Positions 10,635 to 19,697 of a DNA stretch of 64,000 nt are shown piece by piece (within the stretch, counting starts at the first letter, position 1; each line of letters starts with the position of its first letter). The position numbers and the translations under genes were made by a program. The notes under the pieces are model-generated. The model was not told where the DNA came from. It saw nothing but the letters and a program-made list of their open reading frames with translations, and ran no database searches. Source of the stretch: Sandaracinaceae bacterium (GTDB lineage: Bacteria; Myxococcota_A; Polyangia; Polyangiales; Sandaracinaceae); NCBI GenBank assembly GCA_040218145.1, contig JAVJQK010000021.1:92468-156467 (forward strand). The letters are read 5' to 3'.

Positions 10635-12290
10635 ATGAACCGAATGGCCACTTGGAGCGCCGTCATCTGCGCGGCGAGCATCGTGATGGCGAGCGCGAAC
10701 GGCGCCTCGGCGCAAGGCGCGATGCAGCAGGTGCTCGACCTGAACCGCCAGGCGATGGATCAGTACATGAACCTCGAGCTCGAGCAGGCGCAGAGCCTCC
10801 TCGAGCGCGCGCTCTCCGTGGCGCAGCGGGGGAACGTCTCCGGCGCGCCGCTCGCCCGGACGTACCTGAACCTCGGCGTCGTCGCGATCGGCGGCTTCGC
10901 CGACAACGGACGCGGCCTGAACTACTTCGTGCAGGCGCTCGAGGCCGACGGCGGCATCCAGCTCGATCCGCTCACCAGCACGCCCGAGATCCAGACCGTC
11001 TTCCAGCTCGCGCGCTCGCGCGTGGGCAGCGGCGGCGGCACGACCGGGGGCGGCACGACGGGCGGCGGCACGACCGACAGCGGCACGGGTGGCGGCACGA
11101 CCGGGGGCGGCGCGACGGGCGGGAGCAGCGGCAACGTCCCGCACATGCCCGTCCCCGAGCAGCTCGCGCAGACCGCGGTCCCCGTCTACGTCGAGGTGCC
11201 CGGCAGCCCGGCGCACGTCTACCTCTTCTATCAGGCGCACGGGATGCGCGAGTTCCGCCGCGTCGAGATGGTCGCGGTGGCGGGCGGCTACGGCTACGAG
11301 ATCCCCTGCAGCGACGTCTTCCAGCCGAGCATCGAGTACTACATCGTCGCGTTCGGCAACGACGGCAGCCCCGTCGGCTTCGCGGGCACGCAGACCGACC
11401 CGTACTCCGTGCCGATCGTCGGCTCGCGCTCGCACCCGGCGCCCGCGCTGCCCGGCCGCGCGCCGCCCCAGACCTGCGGCGACGAGGAGTGTCCGCCCGG
11501 CATGGCCGGCTGCGCTTCCGGCGGCGGCGGCGGTGGCGGCATGGGCTCGACCTGCCGCATGGACGGCGAGTGCGCGTCGGGGCTCGTGTGCCGCGACGAC
11601 CTCTGCGTGACCGACAGCAGCGGCGGCGGCGGTGGCGGTGGGGGCGGCGACGACGGGAACATGCCGCGCTTCTTCATCCACGCTGGCGGCACCCTCGGGC
11701 TCGGCGTCGCGTCTCCTGGGATGCGCGCCGACTCCTTCCCGTGCACGCAGGCAGACGTGGAGATGGGCTTCTGCAACGCCGTCAACGATCCCGAGGTCTT
11801 CATCGCCGCCACCGACGGCGGAGAGTGCGCCGCGACCCCGGGGGAGGAGGGGCAGGAGTACTGCGTGCGCCTCGCCCAGGGAGGCATCGTCGCGCACCCC
11901 GCGATCCGTGTGGCGGTCGGCTACTACGTGCTGCCCTTCTTCGGCATCGCCGCCTGGGCCCGCTTCGCGCCGCTCTCGGGCCAGGGCACGATGTCCTTCC
12001 TGACCATCGGCGCGCGCGGCGAGCTGCAGGTGACCCCGCCCGCCGAGACCGGTTTCCACGCTTCGGTGTTCGCCGGAGGTGGCGCCGGGCAGGTACAGAT
12101 CCAGCCGCCCGGCAACGGGCAGAACGCCCCGTTCATCATCAGCGGCCTCGGGAACATCACCGTCGGCGGCTACGCGGGCTACCGCATCATGCGCAACTTC
12201 GGCTTCGTCGGAGAGATCGACTTCCTCTTCCAGGTGCCGACCTTCCTCTTCGACATCGACATCACGCTGAACCTCGCGGTCACGTTCTGA
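10635..12290 (+). CDS. Exported protein with TPR-like N-terminus, Gly-rich linkers and probable outer-membrane barrel
   Basis: This 551-residue protein has a signal peptide (cleavage near SAQ-GAM). Residues 28-130 are helical and TPR-like (NLELEQAQSLLERALSVAQ). Then comes a linker of GGGTTGGGTT repeats, a beta domain (PVYVEVPGSPAHVYLFY), and a Cys-rich knot (CRMDGECASGLVCRDDLC) between two poly-Gly stretches. The last 200 residues have alternating aromatic strands ending in LNLAVTF, typical of an outer-membrane beta-barrel whose C-terminus is aromatic. The order helix, linker, Cys-knot, barrel suggests a surface protein whose helical part sits in the periplasm. It follows the OmpA lipoprotein by 37 bp and is probably co-transcribed. 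Function unknown. Confidence 0.82.
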   Translation: MNRMATWSAVICAASIVMASANGASAQGAMQQVLDLNRQAMDQYMNLELEQAQSLLERALSVAQRGNVSGAPLARTYLNLGVVAIGGFADNGRGLNYFVQALEADGGIQLDPLTSTPEIQTVFQLARSRVGSGGGTTGGGTTGGGTTDSGTGGGTTGGGATGGSSGNVPHMPVPEQLAQTAVPVYVEVPGSPAHVYLFYQAHGMREFRRVEMVAVAGGYGYEIPCSDVFQPSIEYYIVAFGNDGSPVGFAGTQTDPYSVPIVGSRSHPAPALPGRAPPQTCGDEECPPGMAGCASGGGGGGGMGSTCRMDGECASGLVCRDDLCVTDSSGGGGGGGGGDDGNMPRFFIHAGGTLGLGVASPGMRADSFPCTQADVEMGFCNAVNDPEVFIAATDGGECAATPGEEGQEYCVRLAQGGIVAHPAIRVAVGYYVLPFFGIAAWARFAPLSGQGTMSFLTIGARGELQVTPPAETGFHASVFAGGGAGQVQIQPPGNGQNAPFIISGLGNITVGGYAGYRIMRNFGFVGEIDFLFQVPTFLFDIDITLNLAVTF

Positions 12291-12317
12291 AGCGGCGCTG
12301 ACGGCGCCCGACGAGAC

Positions 12318-14183
12318 GTGCCCGAGACCGTCCTGAGCCTCTTCGCCGAGCAGGTGGCGCGCGCGCCGCGCCGGACCGCTCTGCGTTATCGATCCGGTGG
12401 CATCTGGCGCGGGCACACGTGGGCCGACTGGCAGAGCACGAGCGCGGCGGTGGCGGCCGCGCTCGCGGACTGCGGCGTCCAGCCCGGCGATCGCGTGGCC
12501 ATCCTCGCGCGCACCTCCGTGCGCTGGGTGATGGCGGACCTCGGCGTCCTGATGTGCGGCGCTGTGACGGTGCCCATCTATCCGACGCTCCGCGCCGACG
12601 CGATCGGCGAGATCCTGCGAGACAGCGGGGCCACGGTGATCTTCGCCGAGGATCCCGTGCAGCTGGCCAAGGCGGTCGACGAAGAGGCCGGGGAGCTGCC
12701 CGGGCTCCAGCGCGCCGTCGTCTTCGAGCGTGTGGCCCGGCTCGATCGCCCCGACGAGGAGGGGCGGCTCGACGTCACCATCGAAGACGCCGACAGCCGC
12801 GGCCGCCCCGTGCTCTCCTGGGAGATGCTCCTCGAGCGAGGCGTCTTGACGCGTGAGGCGGCCCCGGAGCTCCTCGCACAGCGCTCCGCCACCGTCACCC
12901 CCGAGTCGCTCGCGGCCATCTACTACACGTCGGGCACGAGCGGTGAGCCCAAGGGCGTTCAGATCACGCACGACGCGTTCGTCTTCGAGACCGCGCAGAT
13001 CTGCCGCGTCATGCCGGTCAGCGCGAGCGACGAGCAGCTCCTCTTCCTCCCGCTGGCGCACATCGTCGCCAAGCTCACCGTCATGCTGCAGCTGCGCGTC
13101 GGCTTCGTGACCAGCTTCGCCAGCTCCATCGAGGACGCGGCCGAGGAGTGCGGCGAGGTGCGCCCGACCTTCATCGCGGGGGTGCCGCGCGTCTTCGAGA
13201 AGATCCAGGAGGCCATCGAGGCGAGCCCGAAGATCCAGGGCGACATCCAGCAGCGCGTCTTCGACTGGGCGCTCGGCGTCGGCCGTCGCGTCAGCGCGCT
13301 TCGCCAGGAGGGGCGCGAGCCGGGCAGCCTGCTCGCCGTGCAGCACCGCTCCGCCCACCGCCTGGTCTTCAATCGCGTGAAGCAGCGGCTCGGCGGGCGT
13401 CTGCGCTTCATGCTGAGCGGCGCCGCGCCCCTCGCGAAGTCCACGGCGGAGCTGTTCCACGCCTTCGATCTCCTCATCCTCGAGGGCTACGGGCTGACCG
13501 AGACGACCGGGGCGTCGACCCTCAACACCGTCGACGCGTACCGCTTCGGCACGGTCGGTCGCCCGCTCCCTGGCGTCGAGGTGAAGCTGGCCGAGGACGG
13601 CGAGATCCTGATCCGGGGCCGGAGCGTCACCGCCGGCTACTGGTGCAGCGCCGACCCTGCGGCGTTCACCGACGACGGCTACTTCCGCACGGGCGACGTC
13701 GGCGTTTTCGACACGGACGGTTACCTGACGGTCACGGACCGCAAGAAGGACATCATCGTCACCGCGGGCGGCAAGAACGTCGCCCCCGCGCGCGTCGAGC
13801 TTCGCCTGACGCGGAGCCCTTACATCGACCGCGCCGTCGTCGTCGGCGACCGCCGCAAGTACCTCGTCGCGTTGCTCGAGGTCGACCGAGAGGCGATCTT
13901 TCGCTGGGCCGATCAACACGGCCTCGGAGGCGATCGCTCCGTCCTTCTCCGCCACCCGCGCGTCTGGGCGCTCCTCTCGACCGAGGTCGAGCGCGCGAAC
14001 GAGAAGCTCGCGAGCTTCGAGCAGATCAAGCGCTTCGAGCTGCTCCCGGGTGAGCTGACGCAAGCGAGCGGCGCGCTGACGCCGACCGGCAAGGTCAAGA
14101 GACGTTTCGTCGAGGAGAAGTACGCGGACCTGGTCGACGTGCTCTACGAGGGCAACACGGCTGAGCTCGAAGATCTTTCCTAG
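12318..14183 (+). CDS. Long-chain acyl-CoA synthetase (AMP-forming)
   Basis: A 621-residue enzyme of the ANL superfamily that activates fatty acids with ATP to acyl-AMP and then acyl-CoA. The phosphate-binding loop is YYTSGTSGEPKG (from residue 202), motif A5 is EGYGLTET (near 390), and the C-terminal hinge and lysine region is TGDVGVFDTDG followed by DRKKDIIVTAGGKN. Length and motif order fit the FadD15/AAE15 type of long-chain synthetase. The start is a GTG at 12318, 27 bp after the previous gene. A hairpin cluster begins right after the stop at 14183 and may end transcription. Chain-length preference cannot be read from the sequence. Confidence 0.93.
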   Translation: MPETVLSLFAEQVARAPRRTALRYRSGGIWRGHTWADWQSTSAAVAAALADCGVQPGDRVAILARTSVRWVMADLGVLMCGAVTVPIYPTLRADAIGEILRDSGATVIFAEDPVQLAKAVDEEAGELPGLQRAVVFERVARLDRPDEEGRLDVTIEDADSRGRPVLSWEMLLERGVLTREAAPELLAQRSATVTPESLAAIYYTSGTSGEPKGVQITHDAFVFETAQICRVMPVSASDEQLLFLPLAHIVAKLTVMLQLRVGFVTSFASSIEDAAEECGEVRPTFIAGVPRVFEKIQEAIEASPKIQGDIQQRVFDWALGVGRRVSALRQEGREPGSLLAVQHRSAHRLVFNRVKQRLGGRLRFMLSGAAPLAKSTAELFHAFDLLILEGYGLTETTGASTLNTVDAYRFGTVGRPLPGVEVKLAEDGEILIRGRSVTAGYWCSADPAAFTDDGYFRTGDVGVFDTDGYLTVTDRKKDIIVTAGGKNVAPARVELRLTRSPYIDRAVVVGDRRKYLVALLEVDREAIFRWADQHGLGGDRSVLLRHPRVWALLSTEVERANEKLASFEQIKRFELLPGELTQASGALTPTGKVKRRFVEEKYADLVDVLYEGNTAELEDLS

Positions 14184-14460
14184 TTGGAGGGCCTGAACGC
14201 AGGCCCTCCCCCCATGGGGCGAAGCGCCCATGGGGCCCCCCTCCCGACTACGGCGATTCGCGCGCTCCGCGCGCTCGGTCGCCGAGCCCCCCGCGGGGCG
14301 CTGGGGCCCCCGCGGCTCGCGCTTTCGCTTCGCGAAAGCTGGCCGCCTTGTCTGCTTGGAGGGCCTGAACGCAGGCCCTCCCCCCATTGGGCAAAGCGCC
14401 AATGGGGCCCCCCTCCCGACTACGGCGATTCGCGCGCTCCGCGAAAGCTGGCCGCCTTTC
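14184..14460 (+). repeat. Hairpin cluster 1: two copies of a stem-loop module
   Basis: Two copies of an approximately 86-bp module begin at 14184 and 14356. Each has a perfect 10-bp stem with loop AACG (14186-14209 in copy 1). A second 9-bp stem follows, with a one-base bulge and a GC-NAA-GC apex (14210-14235; 14382-14407), then a shared tail. Between the copies lie GCGCG-CTC-CGCGC (14260-14272) and GCTTTCGC-TTC-GCGAAAGC (14321-14339). The last is the exact reverse complement of the hairpin at 41131-41149. The first stem-loop sits three bases after the acyl-CoA synthetase stop and may act as a terminator, although no T-run follows. Confidence 0.8.
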
Positions 14461-14569
14461 CCGGTGTACGCGGCCGGTAATTGTGCGCGGCGGCGGATTC
14501 CTGGGCGAGCTCGACGGGAGCCTCCAACGGCAGACGCAGCGCGGTGGCTGGTCCGATCGCCGATGCGCG

Positions 14570-15180
14570 TCGCGGATCCGGCGACGGGCGCGGAGGCGGT
14601 CGCGGAGGCAGTCGCGGAGGCGGTCGCGGAGACGGTCGCGGAGGCGGAGGCGGAGGCGGTCGCGGAGGAGGAGGCGGTCGCGGAGGAGGAGGCGGTCGCG
14701 GAGGAGGAGGCGGTCGCGGATCCGGCGACGGGCGCGGAGGCGGTCGCGGAGGCAGTCGCGGAGGCGGTCGCGGAGGCGGTCGCGGAGGCGGTCGCGGAGG
14801 CGGTCGCGGAGGCGGTCGCGGAGGCGGTCGCGGAGGCGGTCGCGGAGGCGGTCGCGGAGGCGGTCGGGAGGCGGTCGGGAGGCGGTCGGGAGGCGGTCGC
14901 GGATGCGATCGCGGAGGCGGTCGCGGAGGCGGTCGCGGAGGCGGTCGCGGATGCGGTCGCGGAAGCGGATGCGGTGGCGGATGCGGTGGCGGATGCGGTG
15001 GCGGATGCGGTGGCGGATGCGGTGGCGGATGCGGTGGCGGATGCGGTGGCGGATGCGGGGGCGGATGCGGTGGCGGATGCGGTCGCGGAGGCGGTGGCGG
15101 ATGCGGTGGGCGGATGCGGGGGCGGATGCGGTGGCGGATGCGGTCGCGGAGGCGGTCGCGGATGCGGTCGCGGACACGGC
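14570..15180 (+). repeat. Tandem array A: 12-bp GC-rich minisatellite
   Basis: About 600 bp are built from hexamers combined into 12-mers. GCGGAGGCGGTC dominates the first half and GCGGATGCGGTG the second (about 14965-15110). A longer block beginning CGCGGATCCGGCGACGGGCG recurs exactly 144 bp apart (14571 and 14715), so the array has a higher-order 12 x 12 period. All three forward frames are open because the unit is a multiple of three. They read as Ala-Glu-Ala-Val, Arg-rich or Gly-rich repeats, and none is favoured. No independent gene is supported here. The region lies directly upstream of the sigma-54 activator gene. Confidence 0.9.
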
Positions 15181-15222
15181 GGCAGACCAAGCCCAGCGGC
15201 GACGGCACAACCTGCCGCCCAC

Positions 15223-15265
15223 CCTGGCACGTGCCTCCTTGTGCAATCATGCGCCGCGTGCCAGG
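15223..15265 (+). promoter_or_regulatory. Inverted repeat just upstream of the sigma-54 activator start
   Basis: CCTGGCACG (15223-15231) is matched by CGTGCCAGG (15257-15265), a perfect 9-bp inverted repeat. The left arm overlaps the 10-bp palindrome GGCACGTGCC (15226-15235). The right arm ends eight bases before the GTG start at 15274. It could be an operator or an mRNA hairpin that blocks the start. No sigma-54 promoter with correct GG-N10-GC spacing was found here. Confidence 0.4.
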
Positions 15266-15273
15266 CTGGGCGC

Positions 15274-17850
15274 GTGAGTACCCGGGAGGAGGGTCGGGAG
15301 CTCTGGCTCCGTGGGCGTCTCGACGAGGCGGCCGAGGTGTTGGACGCGTTGATCGCGGCGGCGGAGCCCGCTGAGGCGGCGCGGCTGACGCGAGATCTGG
15401 CGCGCGTCGAGATGGCGCGTGAGTCCCCACGTAAGGCGCTCGAGCTCTTCGAGCGTGCCCTGGCCCACGCGGGCGAGGCCGACGCGCCGCGGCAGGCCGC
15501 GACGATCCACGCGCGTCGCGCGGAGGCGCGTGCCTGGTTGGGCCAGTCGCCGGAGGCCTCGGACGAGGCGCGCAGCGTCCTCGAGGATCGCGCGGCGCCG
15601 GCCGAGGCGCGGTCGGTGGCGCGGCGCACGCTGGGCCGGGTCGCGGCGACCGGCGGCGATGTGGAGGAGGCGCTGCGGCGCTTCGACGAGGCGATCGGGG
15701 AGCTTCGCGAGAGCGAAGACGCGGCCGAGCCGCTCGCCCTCGCCTACCTCGACGCCGCGGAGGCGCTGCTCGACCGCGACGGTCCGGTCGACAGCTCGGC
15801 CGCGGCGGCGCGGCTCGCCGAAGCCCGCGATCACATCGAGGGGGGTGGGCTCGATCGTCTGCGACCGCGTCTGGGCGTCCTGCTCGCGCGCGCCCGCGGC
15901 GCGAACGGCGACACGGACGGCGCGGTCCAGGAGCTGGAGCGGCTCGTCTCCGAGCTGCGCAGCGGACCCCGCGACGTCTCGTGGCAGGCCCTCGCCGCGC
16001 TCGCGCGGCTCCACGAGCAGCGCGGAGCCGAGTTCCTCGCCCGAAAGAGCTTCGAGCAGGCGGTCGAGGTCCTCGAGGCGCTGGCCACGGCCCTCGCCCG
16101 CGAGCATCGGGAGAGCTTCTGGAACGACGCTCGGCGTCAGTACGTCCGACGGCGCGCGGCCGGGGAAGGCGACCGACGACCACGCCCTCAGGTCGCGGGC
16201 CCGTTCGCGGACGGGCGGCTCGCGCGCCTGCTCGAGATCCTCAAGCGACTCGCGAGTGAGACGGACGTCGATCGCGTGCTCGAGCGCATCACGGACTGCG
16301 CCATCGAGCTCAGCGGAGCCGAGCGCGGCTTCGTGCTCCTCACGGACGAGGACGACGTGCTGCTGCCGCACACCGTGCGCGACGTGGCGAACCCGGACGA
16401 CCCGCACGTGGCCTTCAGCCGGTCGATCGCGGAGGCGGTGCTCATCGACGGCGAGCCCATCCTGACCGTCGACGCGCGCAGCGACATGCGACTCAGCGAG
16501 TACCTCTCGGTGCACAAGCTGATGCTCAAGTCCGTCGCGTGCCTGCCCATCCGCGGCCGCTCCGGCACCGTCGGCGTGCTCTACCTGGAGCATCGCATGC
16601 GGCGTGGTCGCTTCGGCGAGGCCGATCTCGACCTGTTGCTGGCGTTCGCCGACCAGGCCGCGATCGCGCTCGAGAACGCGCGCCTCCTCGCGAGCCTGGA
16701 CACGCGCCGGGAGGAGCTCGAGCGGGCCAACGAGGAGCTCGGCGCGGCGAAGGAGGAGATCGAGCGGCTCCTCGACGCCAGGACGGTCGAGCTCGAGGAG
16801 GCGAAGACCGAGCTCGTCCGGGCCCGCGAGGCCCTGCGCGCCGCGAACGACCGCCACGGGATCGTCGGGCGCAGCGAGCGGATGCGGCGCGTCTTCGCCG
16901 TCATCGACCGCGTGCGGGACGCCGAGGTCCCCGTCGTCATCCACGGCGAGAGCGGCACGGGCAAGGAGCTGATCGCCCGGGCCATCCACTTCAGCGGGCG
17001 GCGCTCGCGCGAGTCGTTCGTCGCGCTGAACTGCGCCGCCATCCCCGAGGCGCTGCTCGAGAGCGAGCTCTTCGGGCACGTCCGGGGCGCGTTCACCGGG
17101 GCCGACCGTGACCGCGAGGGCGTGATCGTGAAGTCGTCGGGCGGGACGCTCTTCCTCGACGAGGTGGGCGACATGCCGGCGAAGATGCAGGTCGATCTCC
17201 TCCGCGTCCTACAGGATCGCAAGGTTCGTCCGGTCGGGGGCGACCACGAGGTGGAGGTCGACATCCGCGTGATCGCCGCGAGCAACAAGTCGCTGGAGCG
17301 GCTCGTCGAGCACGGCGAGTTCCGGGAAGACCTCTTCTATCGACTCAACGTCGTGCAAGTGAAGCTGCCGCCTCTCCGGGAGCGCGTGGAGGACATTCCG
17401 CTGCTGTGCGAGCATTTCCTGGCCGCGTTCGCCGAGCGCGACGACGCGGCTCCGAAGCGCATCTCTCGCGAGGCCATCCGGCGCATCGCGAGTCACCCGC
17501 TGCCGGGCAACGTTCGCCAGCTCGAGCACCTGCTGCTGAACGCCTGGGTGATGTCGGAGGGTGACGTCATCGACCTCGACGACCTCGCGCTCGCCGACGA
17601 CGGGACGAGCCTCCCCGTGCCGCCGCGTCTCGAGAAGGCGCTCTCCGCGAGCGCGCACTCGCGGCCGCCGACGTCGGGCCCCGCCGACGCGCCGCCCCCG
17701 TCGAGCGTCGAGGAGTTCAAGGACACGGAGAAGCGGCGCATCCTCGAGGCGCTCGAAGCCGAGAGCTGGAACCGCGTCCGCGCCGCGAAGGCCCTCGGCA
17801 TGGCGCGCCGCACGTTCTACCGGCGGCTCAAGGAGTACGACATCCTGTAG
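15274..17850 (+). CDS. Sigma-54-dependent activator with TPR-like, GAF, AAA+ and Fis-type HTH domains
   Basis: The product has 858 residues. The N-terminal ~290 residues are TPR-like helices (KALELFERALAHAGEADAPR). A GAF domain (about 320-475) and a coiled coil (about 475-530) follow. The AAA+ domain has Walker A GESGTGKE (from 558) and the sigma-54-contacting loop GAFTGA (605-610). The C-terminus is a Fis-type helix-turn-helix (about 815-855). It should open sigma-54 promoters in response to a ligand or partner sensed by the GAF or TPR region. There is no response-regulator receiver domain. The frame is open far upstream through tandem array A, but that part is low-complexity; the GTG at 15274 begins the folded region. 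Its targets are not visible. Confidence 0.9.
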   Translation: MSTREEGRELWLRGRLDEAAEVLDALIAAAEPAEAARLTRDLARVEMARESPRKALELFERALAHAGEADAPRQAATIHARRAEARAWLGQSPEASDEARSVLEDRAAPAEARSVARRTLGRVAATGGDVEEALRRFDEAIGELRESEDAAEPLALAYLDAAEALLDRDGPVDSSAAAARLAEARDHIEGGGLDRLRPRLGVLLARARGANGDTDGAVQELERLVSELRSGPRDVSWQALAALARLHEQRGAEFLARKSFEQAVEVLEALATALAREHRESFWNDARRQYVRRRAAGEGDRRPRPQVAGPFADGRLARLLEILKRLASETDVDRVLERITDCAIELSGAERGFVLLTDEDDVLLPHTVRDVANPDDPHVAFSRSIAEAVLIDGEPILTVDARSDMRLSEYLSVHKLMLKSVACLPIRGRSGTVGVLYLEHRMRRGRFGEADLDLLLAFADQAAIALENARLLASLDTRREELERANEELGAAKEEIERLLDARTVELEEAKTELVRAREALRAANDRHGIVGRSERMRRVFAVIDRVRDAEVPVVIHGESGTGKELIARAIHFSGRRSRESFVALNCAAIPEALLESELFGHVRGAFTGADRDREGVIVKSSGGTLFLDEVGDMPAKMQVDLLRVLQDRKVRPVGGDHEVEVDIRVIAASNKSLERLVEHGEFREDLFYRLNVVQVKLPPLRERVEDIPLLCEHFLAAFAERDDAAPKRISREAIRRIASHPLPGNVRQLEHLLLNAWVMSEGDVIDLDDLALADDGTSLPVPPRLEKALSASAHSRPPTSGPADAPPPSSVEEFKDTEKRRILEALEAESWNRVRAAKALGMARRTFYRRLKEYDIL

Positions 17851-17958
17851 CCAGAGACCCGGCCGACGCGCGGCGTCCTGGCCGGAGGAGGCGCGAGTTC
17901 TTCGACCGCGGCCAAGGATCGGGCGACGCACGCGGGGAATGGCGCTATCGTGGGGTCG

Positions 17959-18195
17959 ATGCGGGTGCGTCTCGTCTTCATCGCCGCCGCAGCGCTGCTC
18001 GCGCTGACCGGATGTCCTCGCGAGCCGGACGCGCCTGAGCCCGGCATGGGCACGCCGTGCGAGCAGATCGACGACTGCAACGCCGGCGACACGTGCGGCC
18101 TCCTCACGCTCTGCGTGGACGGGTTCTGCGCGGAGGAGCCGACGCTCGTCTTGCCCTGCCCCGGCGACGGCGCTCCCGTCCGGCCGCCCGGCTGA
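17959..18195 (+). CDS. Small Cys-rich lipoprotein
   Basis: A 78-residue product starts at ATG 17959, with signal peptide and lipobox LALTGC. The mature part has six to seven cysteines in a pattern (CEQIDDCNAGDTCGLLTLC) similar to the Dickkopf-like Cys-rich modules common in myxobacterial lipoproteins. A GTG at 17950 is a possible upstream start. It sits between two regulators and converges with the kinase gene downstream, with only 9 bp between the two stops. Function unknown. Confidence 0.75.
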   Translation: MRVRLVFIAAAALLALTGCPREPDAPEPGMGTPCEQIDDCNAGDTCGLLTLCVDGFCAEEPTLVLPCPGDGAPVRPPG

Positions 18196-18204
18196 CGCGC
18201 CGCT

Positions 18205-19602
18205 CTACTCGTCGCCTTCGGTCGCGAAGCGGCGCTCGAGCTCTTCGAAGTAGTCGACCCCGTCCTTGGACTTGGTGCGCGGGTGGCTGTCGTCGACGCG
18301 CTCGTCCCGGCGCTTGCCCTTGCCGCTCTTGCGCGCCGAGTCGTCGAGGAGCACCACCGGGCGGTTCTTGCCCGTCTCGTCCGCGCTGCTGAATCCGTCG
18401 AGCATCAGCGACTCGGAGTCCTCGAGGCTCAGCGAGGGCCCATCGACCAGCCCGTCGAGATCCATCGGCTCGCTGATCTCGCCGCCCATCGAGAGGGGCG
18501 CCGGCGTGTGGCCTCCCATCGGCTCGGCCGGGATGCTCAGGAGCTGGAGATCGTCGAGCAGCGCGCCCTCGTCGATGTCGGGCAGGATCTCTTCCTCCAC
18601 GTCCCACACGCGACGCGCCTCGGAGTCGGGCACCACCTCGAGCCGGGGAGGGTCCGCCTCGACGATGCCGAGCGCCTCTTCGCGGATGCGCTCGGCGGGC
18701 GCGACCGACGCGAAGTAGCGGGCGATCGCGCGCGGCCCCACCAGGAAGCCGTTCCGCATCGACAGCTCCTCCAGGTACATCGCGAGGTGCGCCGCGCTCG
18801 GCATGCGGTGCCCGCGATCGCGCTGGAGCGCGGCGAGCACGATCTCCTCGAGGTCGGCCGGATAGCCGGGCACGATGGTCGACGGCGGCGGGGCGTCCTG
18901 CTCGACCACCTGCGTCATGATCTGCACGTCGTTGCCGCGGAAGAGGCGCGTGCCGGTGGTGAGCTCGTAGAGGACGACCCCGAGCGCGAACACGTCGGCG
19001 CGCTTGTCGAGCGGCTTCCCGCGCACCTGCTCGGGCGCCATGTACGCGAACGTGCCGCGCACCGCGCCGGCCTCGGTGTCCTTGCGCGCGCTGGTCGCGG
19101 CGACGCCGAAGTCCATCAGCTTCGCCACGCCGTCGCGCGTGAGCATGATGTTGTGCGGGGTCACGTCACGGTGGACGATCCGCAGCGGCCGGCCCGCGCG
19201 GTCCTTCCGCTCGTGCGCGTGGTGCAGCGCCTCGCACGCCTGCACGACGACCGCCGCCGCGACGTTCATCGGCATTACCGCGCCCGCCTTCGCGCCGAGC
19301 CGCCAGAGGTCGGCCACCGTGAGCCCCTCGACGTACTCCATGGCGATGTACCAGTAGCCGTCGGCCAGCCCGATGTCGTAGACCTGCGGGATGTTCGGGT
19401 GGGCGAGCTCCGAGAGCAGCCGCGCCTCGTCCTGGAACATGCGCAGCTGCCGCTTGTGCTCGGCGAGATGCGGGAACAGCCGCTTGATCACGACGTCGCG
19501 GAAGAAGCCGCCCTCCCCCCACTGGCGCGCGAGGAAGATCTCCGCCATCCCGCCGGCGGCGATCTTTCGGATCAGGTCGTAGCTCGCGAGTCTCGTGGTC
19601 AT
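18205..19602 (-). CDS. Eukaryotic-type Ser/Thr protein kinase
   Basis: A 465-residue cytoplasmic kinase with an N-terminal catalytic domain. The glycine loop is IAAGGMAEIF (residues 14-23) and K40 (VVIKR) is the ATP lysine. HRDVTPHN (144-151) is the catalytic loop, DFG is at 164-166, and AYMAPEQ follows. The HRD arginine is present, so activation-loop control is possible. The C-terminal ~170 residues are acidic, low in complexity and without a membrane helix. This differs from the zinc-ribbon kinase at 34260, which ends in one. It is divergent from the metzincin lipoprotein gene, with 95 bp between them. Substrates unknown. Confidence 0.95.
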   Translation of the reverse strand: MTTRLASYDLIRKIAAGGMAEIFLARQWGEGGFFRDVVIKRLFPHLAEHKRQLRMFQDEARLLSELAHPNIPQVYDIGLADGYWYIAMEYVEGLTVADLWRLGAKAGAVMPMNVAAAVVVQACEALHHAHERKDRAGRPLRIVHRDVTPHNIMLTRDGVAKLMDFGVAATSARKDTEAGAVRGTFAYMAPEQVRGKPLDKRADVFALGVVLYELTTGTRLFRGNDVQIMTQVVEQDAPPPSTIVPGYPADLEEIVLAALQRDRGHRMPSAAHLAMYLEELSMRNGFLVGPRAIARYFASVAPAERIREEALGIVEADPPRLEVVPDSEARRVWDVEEEILPDIDEGALLDDLQLLSIPAEPMGGHTPAPLSMGGEISEPMDLDGLVDGPSLSLEDSESLMLDGFSSADETGKNRPVVLLDDSARKSGKGKRRDERVDDSHPRTKSKDGVDYFEELERRFATEGDE

Positions 19603-19697
19603 CTGCGTTCGGACGAGCGGGCGCTCACCGGGAGCGTACAGGGGAACCGACGGGTGGGCACGGAACCGTCGCCTCCGGGGGTGTATGCTCCCCCCGC

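Noticed and set aside
15223..15245. Sigma-54 promoter (TGGCAC ... TTGTGCA) before the activator gene
   Set aside because: TGGCAC is present but the GG-N10-GC spacing is not met.
14230..15273. Reading frame through hairpin cluster 1 and array A joined to the sigma-54 activator (would add 348 residues)
   Set aside because: The added part is pure low-complexity repeat translation, and all three forward frames are open because the unit is a multiple of three. The folded protein begins after GTG 15274.
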